Part shown: piece after piece, positions 1 through 7,800 of the stretch
Layout: each line of letters opens with the position of its first letter
Numbering within the stretch: the first letter of the stretch is position 1
NCBI GenBank assembly: GCA_044370655.1
Contig: JBILVD010000021.1
Coordinates: forward strand, 1 to 15,925
Source of the DNA: CAZFPN01 sp044370655
Lineage (GTDB): Bacteria; Pseudomonadota; Alphaproteobacteria; Rickettsiales; Deianiraeaceae
DNA length: 15,925 nucleotides
Direction: 5' to 3'
The notes under the pieces: model-generated
Told to the model about the DNA's origin: nothing
The model's input: the letters and a program-made list of their open reading frames with translations, nothing else
Databases searched by the model: none
Translations under genes and position numbers: made by a program

Positions 1-125
1 TAGCTAAGTTTAACGGATTAACTGATGATAATTTTATCTTGCATTTAAAAGAAAGTGAGTTTAGATGGAATTGTCGCTATAAAGATTTATTTGAAGAAGT
101 TTGGATAATTTTTAAGAGATACTAG
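1..125 (+). CDS. IS1595-family transposase, C-terminal fragment (cut by window edge)
   Basis: An open frame enters from the left edge (first full codon at 3) and ends at TAG 123-125, giving 40 residues. The segment reads KFNGL, then FILHLKESEFRWN, then a short basic tail. This resembles the end of IS1595/IS1016-type DDE transposases, where an FNG motif is followed by a HLKE(C/S)E(F/W)R(F/W)N block. The catalytic DDE residues lie outside the window, so activity cannot be judged. The gene runs convergently towards guaB. A transposase of the same apparent family, in the same orientation, begins at the right edge. Family assignment rests on a short C-terminal match recalled from the family, so confidence is moderate. 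Confidence 0.6.
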   Translation, partial: AKFNGLTDDNFILHLKESEFRWNCRYKDLFEEVWIIFKRY

Positions 126-242
126 TCCAAGAGCCTTTGTTAAATTAAAAACGCCACTTAAATTTATTTAAGGACAAGATATTTGAGAGATGAATGAGAT
201 TGTGGAACTAGACTTGCTTTAAAGGTTAAAATGTGAGGAGTG
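126..242. other. Intergenic region between transposase and guaB 3' ends, with small AT palindrome
   Basis: This gap separates two convergent genes and has no credible ORF. It holds a 16-nt palindrome at 157-172 (CTTAAAT, TT, ATTTAAG). The palindrome could fold as a weak 6-bp AT stem, but no T-run follows directly on either strand, so it is a poor intrinsic terminator. The IS right terminal repeat should lie here, just after the transposase stop, but its partner end is not in the window and I cannot define it. Confidence 0.35.
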
Positions 243-1691
243 TTAAGAGTAATTTGGAGCTTCTTTCGTGATAACAACGCTATGAGGATGGCTCTCTCTA
301 AGACCTGCATCTGTTATTCTAACGAACTCACATCTTGTTTGCATTTCCTTTATATTCTTGCTACCTGTATAACCCATACTTGAACGCAAACCACCAACCA
401 TTTGATAAAGAACAGGAGAAATAGAGCCCTTGTATGGAACTCTTGCCTCAACCCCTTCTGGAACCAATTTTTCCGCCCCTGCACCTGCTTGAAAGTATCT
501 ATCCGCAGAACCTGCAACCATAGCACCCATAGACCCCATACCACGATATTCCTTGTAAGAACTACCTTCATAAACAACTATTTGACCTGGGCTTTCGTCT
601 GTCCCTGCAAGCAGGCTTCCAAGCATAACTGCATCCGCTCCGCCACCAATTGCCTTTGCTATATCTCCTGACGTTCTAATGCCACCATCTGCAATACAAG
701 ATATACCTAGTTTTTTTGCCTCTTGCGAAATATCTAAAATAGCCGAAAGTTGAGGAACCCCAACCCCTGCAACAATTCTTGTAGTGCAAATAGAACCAGG
801 ACCTATGCCAATTTTTACACAATCTACACCAGCGTCAGCAAGTGCCTTCAAAGCTTCCTTTGTTGCAATATTACCACCTACTACCTCAACTGGGAGTTTA
901 TCTTTTATCATCTTAACCATGTCAAGAACCCCTTTGGAATGACCATGTGCCGTATCCACCATTATAACGTCTACACCCGCCTCAACTAAAGCAAAAGCTC
1001 TCTCTAGATGCTCCTTCCCAGTTCCAACCGCTCCTGCAACTCTAAGCCTCCCTTCTTCATCTTTGGTAGCAACTTGAGAAGAAACTGCCTTTATTGTATC
1101 TTTTGCGGTTATAAGACCAATACATCTGCCATTTTCCACCATTACAAGCTTTTCAATTTTATGAGACCTAAAAAGAGTCTTAATTTCTTCCTTACTTGCA
1201 TTTTTTGGTGCAGTTATAACTTCTTTTGTCATCACTTCTTTGACTTTTTGATTAAAATTATCTGCAAATTTTATGTCCCTATTTGTCAAAATGCCAACTA
1301 GCTTTCCCTCGGAGTTTAAAACTGGAAATCCAGATACGTTATTCTCCTTCATTAAAGATACTGCCTCTGCTAGAGTTTTCTCCTCTAGAATGCATATTGG
1401 ATCCGAAACTACTCCACTCTCAAATCTCTTTACTTTTCTAACCTCATTTGCCTGTAATTGAATTGATAAATTTTTGTGAATACACCCAAGACCTCCATTC
1501 TGAGCCATCGCAATTGCCATCTTACTTTCCGTTACTGTGTCCATCGCGGCAGAGATTATAGGAATGTTAAGCTTTATTTTTTTTGTTATAAATGTTGAAG
1601 TTTCAACAAGTGCAGGCATAATTTCTGAGTAATTAGGTTTTATTAGAACATCTCCAAAAGTGAGTGCCGTTTTAAATTTTTCACTTGTCAT
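243..1691 (-). CDS. guaB: Inosine-5'-monophosphate dehydrogenase
   Basis: GuaB oxidises IMP to XMP with NAD+, the rate-limiting step of de novo GMP synthesis in the cytoplasm. At 482 residues it is the usual bacterial length. A TIM-barrel start (TFGDVLIKP at 11-19) is interrupted by a CBS-domain pair at about 93-205. The catalytic loop GIGPGSICTTR puts the catalytic Cys at 302. The phosphate-binding DGGIR is at 336-340, YRGMGSMGAM at 382-391, and the flap Arg-Tyr dyad is R398-Y399. E412 stands where mycophenolate-sensitive eukaryotic enzymes have Gln, the bacterial state. The ATG at 1691 lies one nucleotide after the stop of the PopZ-like gene with no Shine-Dalgarno of its own, so translational coupling is likely. 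It is the last minus-strand gene here. No guaA is adjacent. Confidence 0.97.
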   Translation of the reverse strand: MTSEKFKTALTFGDVLIKPNYSEIMPALVETSTFITKKIKLNIPIISAAMDTVTESKMAIAMAQNGGLGCIHKNLSIQLQANEVRKVKRFESGVVSDPICILEEKTLAEAVSLMKENNVSGFPVLNSEGKLVGILTNRDIKFADNFNQKVKEVMTKEVITAPKNASKEEIKTLFRSHKIEKLVMVENGRCIGLITAKDTIKAVSSQVATKDEEGRLRVAGAVGTGKEHLERAFALVEAGVDVIMVDTAHGHSKGVLDMVKMIKDKLPVEVVGGNIATKEALKALADAGVDCVKIGIGPGSICTTRIVAGVGVPQLSAILDISQEAKKLGISCIADGGIRTSGDIAKAIGGGADAVMLGSLLAGTDESPGQIVVYEGSSYKEYRGMGSMGAMVAGSADRYFQAGAGAEKLVPEGVEARVPYKGSISPVLYQMVGGLRSSMGYTGSKNIKEMQTRCEFVRITDAGLRESHPHSVVITKEAPNYS

Positions 1692-1692
1692 A

Positions 1693-2532
1693 CTATTTTT
1701 TAATTTTAGAGATAGCTTCAGAAATTTGCTTTTCCACTACTGACTCAATAATATTTATGATTAATTCTTGATTATTTTGCATCCAGTTGATTAAAATTTT
1801 TGGCAATTCTGCTCTAACCAAATCTGAGATTTTCTCATCTTCTTTTTTTTGTGCTTTGACAAAATTACTAAGTTTTGCATCTAATATTTCTGCTATTTTA
1901 TCTGTTAAAACATTCGTCATATTATTAAATTGGGGGGTTTGATTTGAATAATCTTTTTCGTCATACTCACGCCTGTAGTCCTCCTCTTGAATGTCTTCTT
2001 CTTGATATTCCTCAATTTCTTCATCATCTTGCTCTTTATTGCTCTCATCTTCATTGTTATTATCGTCTTCAAAGTCATCTAATTGCTCTTGAATGTCTTC
2101 TTCTTGATATTTCTCAATTTCTTCATCATCTTGCTCTTTATTGCTCTCATCTTCATTGTTATTATCGTCTTCAAAGTCATCTAATTGCTCTTGAATGTCT
2201 TCTTCTTGATATTCCTCAATTTCTTCATCATCTTGCTCTTTATTGCTCTCATGTTCATTGTTATTGTCGTCTTCAAAGTCATCAAGAATAGTATTTTTGA
2301 TGTCATCTAAATTTTGTGTTTCTTGTTTTTTTTGAACTTCTGCACGGTTTTCATTTGAAAGAATAACCTCATCATATGATTCATCTTCAACTATAGGAAG
2401 TATTTTATCTTCACTAGAAAGGTCAACCTCGTCTCCTCTTTCCTCCTCATTTGCGTTTAACTTCTCTTGAGCAATTTTTAATTTTTTCCTGATATCTTCA
2501 ATAATATCATTTGTCGAAGGATTGATAGACAT
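1693..2532 (-). CDS. popZ: PopZ-like polar organising protein with expanded acidic repeats
   Basis: This 279-residue protein has the three-part layout of PopZ (DUF2497 family). A short N-terminal helix follows a P-S/T motif (NDIIEDIRKKL at 8-18), like the EEILASIRRII helix of Caulobacter PopZ. A long acidic, disordered-looking middle spans about 27-200. The C-terminus is helical, with ISDLVRAELPKILINWMQNN at 235-254, W250 aligning with the conserved Trp of the PopZ oligomerisation region, then a hydrophobic helix to the end. Known PopZ forms polymeric condensates at cell poles and anchors ParB-bound origins and regulators. Function here is inferred. Three near-perfect 34-residue acidic repeats (84-183) make it longer than the 177-residue Caulobacter protein. 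It is not beside valS, a common neighbour, but immediately precedes guaB (1-nt gap). There is no clear Shine-Dalgarno. Alternatively it is an unrelated acidic protein, but both termini matching argues against that. Confidence 0.66.
   Translation of the reverse strand: MSINPSTNDIIEDIRKKLKIAQEKLNANEEERGDEVDLSSEDKILPIVEDESYDEVILSNENRAEVQKKQETQNLDDIKNTILDDFEDDNNNEHESNKEQDDEEIEEYQEEDIQEQLDDFEDDNNNEDESNKEQDDEEIEKYQEEDIQEQLDDFEDDNNNEDESNKEQDDEEIEEYQEEDIQEEDYRREYDEKDYSNQTPQFNNMTNVLTDKIAEILDAKLSNFVKAQKKEDEKISDLVRAELPKILINWMQNNQELIINIIESVVEKQISEAISKIKK
1984..2283 (-). repeat. 102-bp in-frame tandem repeat, 2.9 copies, inside the PopZ-like gene
   Basis: Copies occupy 2182-2283, 2080-2181 and 1984-2079 (the last slightly shortened). 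Each full copy encodes 34 residues beginning DDFEDDNNNE and ending YQEEDIQEQL. Copies differ at only a few bases: copy 1 has His for Asp and one silent change, and copy 2 has Lys for Glu. The unit length is a multiple of three, so copy-number change keeps the frame. The near identity suggests recent duplication or ongoing homogenisation. Confidence 0.95.
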
Positions 2533-2560
2533 TTTTTTAACAAATATTAATATATACTAT

Positions 2561-2589
2561 AGTTTAACCTAGGTTTTTATAAATATCAA
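2561..2589 (-). promoter_or_regulatory. Candidate promoter for PopZ-like gene and guaB
   Basis: On the minus strand, TTGATA (2584-2589) is followed 17 nt later by TAAACT (2561-2566). An overlapping TATAGT lies slightly downstream. The 92-nt miaB-popZ gap is the only sizeable spacer before popZ-guaB. In such AT-rich DNA chance matches are frequent, so this is only a candidate. Confidence 0.33.
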
Positions 2590-2604
2590 TAGTCTAAGGA
2601 AAAT

Positions 2605-2632
2605 TTTTCACTACTTTGTTTTCACTACTTTG
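2605..2632. repeat. 14-bp perfect tandem duplication at the miaB 3' end
   Basis: TTTTCACTACTTTG occurs twice head to tail (2605-2618 and 2619-2632, plus strand). The right copy contains the miaB TAG stop (2625-2627), so the left copy repeats the stop-codon context just downstream. It looks like a slippage duplication with no effect on the protein. Confidence 0.9.
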
Positions 2633-3989
2633 CGATAAAGCCAACAAGTGTATTCTCTTTTGCTTCTGTGATTTCAACTTGAAATATCTTTCCAAAATAA
2701 TTTGAAGGCTCTTCATCTAAAGGAAGTAAAACTGATACGGCTTGTAGATATGGGCTTTTTCCTGTAATTTGGTTAAAATCGTCTTTTGCTTTAGGAGACC
2801 TAGACTCAAACAAAACGTCAATTTTTTTACCAACGAAACTTGAATTATATTCTTTTTGCTGGCTTGTTAACAATTTCTGCAATCTTTGAAGTCTCTCATC
2901 TGCTATTTTGTCATCAACCATCTTTTTTAATGAAGCAGGAGTGCCTGGTCTTGGTGAGTATTTAAAAGAATAGCTTTGAGCAAAAAATACATTTCTTACT
3001 GCGTCCATTGTTTGCTCAAAATCCTCTTCTGTTTCCTCGGGAAAAGCGACTATAAAGTCTGATGAAAGGCAAATGTCAGGTCTTGCTTGTTTGAAGCGTT
3101 CAATTAGTCTAAAATAGTGCTCCCTTGTGTGCTTTCTATTCATTGCTTTTAAAATCTGATTAGATCCAGATTGCATAGGTAAATGAAGGTATGGCATTAA
3201 TTTTGGGTTGTTTGCATACTCTTCAATTAAGTCATCCGTTACATTATTTGGATGAGATGTTACAAAGCGAATTCTTTTTATTTTTGGCATTTGCGAAACA
3301 AGATTAATAAGCTTTGCTAGACTAACTTCTTTTCCATCATAATCAACGCCATGATAAGCGTTAACATTTTGCCCAAGTAAAGTAACTTCCACAGTACCGT
3401 TTTCACAAAGAGATTTAATCTCGTCTAAAATAGATTTGACAGGACGGGAAAATTCTGCTCCACGAGTATATGGAACCACGCAAAATGTGCAAAATTTATC
3501 ACAACCTTCTTGAATTGTTACAAAGGAGGAAAAGTTTTTGGATTTTCTCTCCGTTTTTAAAGTGTCAAACTTCTCTTCGGGTTTAAAGTCTAGATTTGTA
3601 ATAGCTTTTCCATCTCTCAATATAGAAAAGATTAAATCTGGTAGATGATGATAGCTCTCTGGCCCTAAAACAACATCAACATATGAGGCTCTTTTGGTTA
3701 TTTCATCACCTTCTGCCTGTGCCACACAACCTGCAACTGCAATTATGGTTTTTTTTCCATTTTTTTCACGCTCTTCCTTGATTTGCCTAATTCTTCCAAG
3801 CTCGGAAAATACCTTCTCCGATGCCTTTTCTCTTATATGGCAAGTGTTTAAAACAACTACGTCAGCCTCAGAAATTGCATCAACTGTTTTGAATCCAACA
3901 TCAGCAAGTATTTCCTCCATACGCTCTGAGTCATAAAAATTCATTTGGCAACCATATGTTTTGATGTAGACATTTCTGCTAGCGTCCAT
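2625..3989 (-). CDS. miaB: tRNA-2-methylthio-N6-dimethylallyladenosine synthase
   Basis: MiaB is a radical-SAM methylthiotransferase that converts i6A37 to ms2i6A37 in tRNAs reading UNN codons, stabilising codon-anticodon pairing. The 454-residue protein is of normal length. The N-terminal UPF0004 domain has its auxiliary [4Fe-4S] ligands at C14 (in KTYGCQMN), C50 (NTCHIREKA) and C88 (AGCVAQ). The radical-SAM cluster motif CX3CX2C is C163, C167, C170 (EGCDKFCTFC). SAM-domain motifs RFVTSHP (241-247) and LPMQSGS (270-276) follow. A TRAM RNA-binding domain fills about 380-450. The ATG at 3989 is 12 nt after the rpsP stop, indicating cotranscription; no Shine-Dalgarno is obvious. In many bacteria miaB precedes phoH/ybeY, which is not the case here. 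Confidence 0.96.
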   Translation of the reverse strand: MDASRNVYIKTYGCQMNFYDSERMEEILADVGFKTVDAISEADVVVLNTCHIREKASEKVFSELGRIRQIKEEREKNGKKTIIAVAGCVAQAEGDEITKRASYVDVVLGPESYHHLPDLIFSILRDGKAITNLDFKPEEKFDTLKTERKSKNFSSFVTIQEGCDKFCTFCVVPYTRGAEFSRPVKSILDEIKSLCENGTVEVTLLGQNVNAYHGVDYDGKEVSLAKLINLVSQMPKIKRIRFVTSHPNNVTDDLIEEYANNPKLMPYLHLPMQSGSNQILKAMNRKHTREHYFRLIERFKQARPDICLSSDFIVAFPEETEEDFEQTMDAVRNVFFAQSYSFKYSPRPGTPASLKKMVDDKIADERLQRLQKLLTSQQKEYNSSFVGKKIDVLFESRSPKAKDDFNQITGKSPYLQAVSVLLPLDEEPSNYFGKIFQVEITEAKENTLVGFIAK

Positions 3990-4001
3990 AATAGCTTAAA
4001 A

Positions 4002-4424
4002 TTAAGCGTTTGCCTGTGCTTTTTTAGCTTGTTCTGCCTTTTTTCTTTCTGCGGCTAATTTTTTTGCAGCATCAGCTCTTTCGGATAAAATTTTCTTTTT
4101 CTCTTTTTTAGCCACTCCAAAAAACTCACCTTTCACGATTGGTTTAATGAATTTTGAAGCTTCTGCAATTCCATTATTCACAAGCAATTTTGCTACAGTC
4201 TCCGAAAGTCCAGCACCAACAGAAAGCCAATATTTAACTCTTTCTATATCAAAGTGGACTCTTTTGTTTAATTCCGTTTCCTTTTCTTTGCTTACTCTTG
4301 GGTTGTAAAAACCTAATTTTTCCAAAAATTTACCATCTCTCGGGTATCTAGTATCAGAGGCAACAATATAATAAAATGGAGCATTTGTCGTGCCTCCTCT
4401 TGCAAGTCTAACTTTAACAGCCAT
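4002..4424 (-). CDS. rpsP: 30S ribosomal protein S16 with C-terminal extension
   Basis: Small-subunit protein bS16, which binds 16S rRNA and aids 30S assembly. The N-terminus VKVRLARGGTTNAPFYYIVASD (residues 3-24) and the KVRYWLS-type element (here ERVKYWLSVGAGLSETV, 61-77) are diagnostic. The conserved core ends near residue 85. The remaining residues to 140 form a Lys/Ala/Glu-rich tail, of the kind common in alphaproteobacterial S16. The gene does not head the usual rpsP-rimM-trmD-rplS operon but is followed by miaB after 12 nt. It is separated from the upstream YciI gene by 115 nt of AT-rich sequence and may have its own promoter. No clear Shine-Dalgarno precedes the ATG at 4424. Confidence 0.96.
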   Translation of the reverse strand: MAVKVRLARGGTTNAPFYYIVASDTRYPRDGKFLEKLGFYNPRVSKEKETELNKRVHFDIERVKYWLSVGAGLSETVAKLLVNNGIAEASKFIKPIVKGEFFGVAKKEKKKILSERADAAKKLAAERKKAEQAKKAQANA

Positions 4425-4459
4425 AATGTAGTTTTAAATAAAATCTATTTTAATTTTAA

Positions 4460-4487
4460 TAAATATAACAAATTTATGAAATTTCAA
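4460..4487 (-). promoter_or_regulatory. Candidate promoter upstream of rpsP
   Basis: Minus-strand TTGAAA (4482-4487) lies 16 nt before TATTTA (4460-4465), about 35 nt from the rpsP ATG. An overlapping TATATT (4462-4467) offers a better -10 but with a short spacer. The surrounding 4425-4539 gap is extremely AT-rich and contains no tRNA, ORF or GC-stem terminator that I can see. Confidence 0.3.
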
Positions 4488-4539
4488 GTAAAAAATTCCA
4501 AAAATTTATATTTTTTTTAAATTATGTAGGTTTTTGTTA

Positions 4540-4818
4540 TCATAAGTTTATATTTTTAGACTTCATGGTAACATCAAACCCCACAATTTCGTATTTTGCA
4601 ACACCCTCTTTAACAAAAGGATCTTGGCTCATAATCTCGCAAACCTCGTCCTCGGAGTTTGAATTTACAACTATAACGCTTCCTGCGGCATCATACCTTC
4701 TTCCTGAAAATAAAAATTTATTCTCGGAGTAAAATTGCTCAAGAAACTGAACGTGCTTAGGTCTCACTTTTAATACTTCATCAAAAGAAATTAAATATGT
4801 TAAATGGACAATAAACAT
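4540..4818 (-). CDS. YciI-family (YCII-related domain) protein
   Basis: A 92-residue single-domain protein. The pattern is a beta-strand start (MFIVHLTYL), RPKHVQFLEQFYSENKFLFSG (19-39), a strand SVIVVNSNS, and SQDPFVKEGVAKYEIVGF (64-81). It matches the ferredoxin-like YciI fold. The family's conserved His (H22) and Asp of the DPF/DPY motif (D66) are present; these are proposed active-site residues, but the family's substrates are largely unknown. The ATG is one nucleotide after the rpoC TGA, which favours translational re-initiation, with a weak AGAAG inside the rpoC end. A YciI gene tied directly to rpoC is not the usual neighbour, which would be rpsL-rpsG-fusA. Specific function is not known. 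Confidence 0.85.
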   Translation of the reverse strand: MFIVHLTYLISFDEVLKVRPKHVQFLEQFYSENKFLFSGRRYDAAGSVIVVNSNSEDEVCEIMSQDPFVKEGVAKYEIVGFDVTMKSKNINL

Positions 4819-4819
4819 A

Positions 4820-7800
4820 TCAAGCTTCTTGATTTGATTTGTAAGAATCTACCATTTTAGCAATTCTACCAATTGTTAAACCTGTTCCAGCAGGAATTAA
4901 TTTACCTACCACGACGTTTTCTTTTATACCAACAAGTTTGTCTCTTTTACCAGAAATTGCAGCAAATGTAAGAACTTTTGCGGTTTCTTGGAAGGATGCG
5001 GCAGAAATAAAGCTCTCAGTTTCAAGCGAAGCCCTTGTAATTCCTTGTAAAATCGGCTCTACTATTGGTGGAGTTTTTCCGTGAGTTTGCATTTCCTCCT
5101 TCATAACTTCATACTCTGAAAGTTGAATTACCTGCCCTTCAATTAGTGAGCTATCATTACTTGAAACAACTTTTACCTTTCTTAGCATGTATTTCACGAT
5201 AATTTCAATGTGTTTATCGTTAATTTTAACACCTTGAAGCTCATAAACCGCTTGTATCTCAGAGAGAATATATTCAACTAACTTGTCAATTCCTCCAATT
5301 TTTAGTATATCATATGGGTTTTTTTCACCGGATACGATTGTATCTCCTTTATAAATTTTGGACCCACTATTAACAACAATATAGCTATCACTTCCAACAG
5401 AAAATTCATGAACTTCACTTCCATCGTTTGTTGTAATAATGATTTTCTTTTTAGTTTTGTAGCTTTTAATATCAGATACATATCCATCACAAGGGGAGAT
5501 AATTTCTGGATTTTTTGGTTTTCTTGCTTCAAATAAATCTACAACTCTAGGTAGCCCTCCTGTAATATCCCTTGATTTTTGAGCAGTTTTAGGAAGCCTT
5601 GCAATTACATCACCAATTTCAATACTATCTCCTTCGGAAACCAAAACTGTTGAACCGACTGGGAAGTAATATGTCAGCAAGTTTCCACTTACATTATGAA
5701 TAACGTCTCCTCTTTCATCAAGCAGTCTCACTCCTGGATGAAGGTTGCTTTCGATTACTGTTTTGTCAATAATTCCAGTGCTTTCATTTTCTTCTTCTTT
5801 GTAAGATACTCCGTTTATTAAGTCAAACACTGATATTTTACCTTTATATTCAGATATAATAGGAGTTGTGTGAATTTCAATATCAGCAAGTTTTTGTCCT
5901 TTTTTAACAACATCTCCGTCAGATATAGAAAGTTTGGAACCATATGGAATAATGTATTTATGGGCTTTGCCCTTCTCGGTTGTTAGATTAATTCCTGCAT
6001 TATTACTTACTACAAGCTTTTGACCTTTTCTATTTTTGACAAAATTTAGATTTATGAAAGAAATAATTCCGTCATCTTCCGCATTAATAAATGGCTTATC
6101 TACAGACTTAAAGGCAACTCCCCCAACTTGGAATGTTCTCATTGTAAGCTGCGTTCCTGGTTCACCAATTGATTGTGCTGCTATAATACCAATAGGTTGA
6201 CCGATTTCCACAATGCGACGAGTCACTATATCTGCACCATAACACTTAGCACAAACACCAATTTGAGTTTTACATTTTACGATGCTTCTAAGTTCAATTT
6301 CATGTATATTGTTTTTTTCAAGCAATTCTGCCATTTCTTTGGAAACAAGCTCTCCTGCTTTTATTAAAACTTCTCCATTTTCAAGTACAACATCTTTAAC
6401 CAAAATTCTACCTTGTGCAATTTTAGAAACATGTTTAACTAACTTGTTCTTTTCAAAACGACTGGAGAAAATGATGCCTTCATGCACTTTACAGTCTTGC
6501 TCAGTTACTACACAGTTTTGAGAAACGTCAACAAGCCTTCTTGTTAAGTAACCCGCATCTGCTGTTTTAAGAGCAGTATCCGCAAGCCCCTTTCTCGCCC
6601 CGTGTGCAGAGTTGAAATACTCAGATATTGTAAGCCCTTCTTTGAAGTTGGAAATAATTGGAGTTTCCAAAATCTCACCTGATGTTTTTACTATAAGTCC
6701 ACGCATTCCAGCAAGCTGTTTAATTTGAGTTACAGACCCTCTTGCTCCAGAGTGTGCTATCATATAAATTGAGTTGATGTCTTTTGTATCACTGTTTTTC
6801 TTGAAGTTTGCAAGCATATCCTCCGTAACTTGGTTTGCACATTCTTGCCATGCATCTGTAATTTTGTTATATTTCTCTCTTGCCGTGATGTATCCTTCTC
6901 TAAATTGTTCTTCATATTCACTTGTTTTTTCAATAGTTTCCTTAATTCTTGCAGGTTTAGAAGCAGGTACGAGTATATCATCTTTACCGATGGAAACCCC
7001 CGTTTTTGTTGCATGTTCAAAACCAAATCTCATTAAGTCATCAACAAAGTTAGATACAATTTCATTAGGGAAGTTGTCATACACTTTATCAATAAAATTG
7101 TGAATATCTTTTTTTGTAAATCCTTTGTTAATATATTCAAATGGAATTTTTATTTGATTTTCTGGCAATAATTTGTAAAGCTTAACTCTACCTGGAGTTG
7201 TTTCGTGTGCTTTAACCTCAATTATAACACCCTCTTCATTTCTAATTATGTTACAAAACTTGATTTTAGAGTATATCTCAAGAGTTTTTTCAATATTTAA
7301 GTCGTAGTCTATCTCTCTAAGTGAAATGTAGATTTTGTCAGTTGTTCTAGCGTCAAGTGCCATGTAAGTTGCAGAATACGTTCCAAGAACTATATCCTGA
7401 GTTGGAGTTACAATTGGCTCACCACTTGAAAGGCTAATAATGTTGTTTGATGCAAGCATTAAAACCCTAGCTTCCGTCTGTGCTTCAATAGAAAGTGGGA
7501 CGTGAACTGCCATCTGGTCTCCATCGAAGTCTGCATTAAATGCGGTGCAGACAAGTGGATGAAGCTCTATAGCATTGTGATTTGAAAGAATAGGTTCAAA
7601 AGCTTGAATTCCTAACCTGTGTAGAGTTGGTGCACGGTTTAATAGAATTGGGTAGCATTTTGTAACTTCCTCTAAAATTTCAAGCACTTCTGGAGTTTTT
7701 GCGTCCACCATTGCCCTAGCAACCTTAATTGATGCCGCCTTTCCATACATTATTAATTTTGAATAAATAAAAGGCTTAAACAACTCAAGTGCCATTCTTC

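Noticed and set aside
126..172. GAGCC at 131-135 and nearby bases as the IS1595 right terminal repeat.
   Set aside because: No matching inverted partner is found in the 15735-15843 stretch upstream of the right-hand transposase, and the element's other end is outside the window.
1984..2283. Regularly spaced repeats that could suggest a CRISPR array.
   Set aside because: The repeats are contiguous 102-bp units without unique spacers and encode an in-frame peptide repeat.
1944..2291. Plus-strand open frame of 115 codons with internal repeats rich in Leu, His and Cys.
   Set aside because: It is the antisense shadow of the 102-bp repeats; it has no start signals and no independent support.
4488..4539. 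Possible terminator after the YciI gene (AT-rich stretch with a T/A run).
   Set aside because: Only a weak AT-only stem can be drawn; there is no stable stem followed by a T-run.
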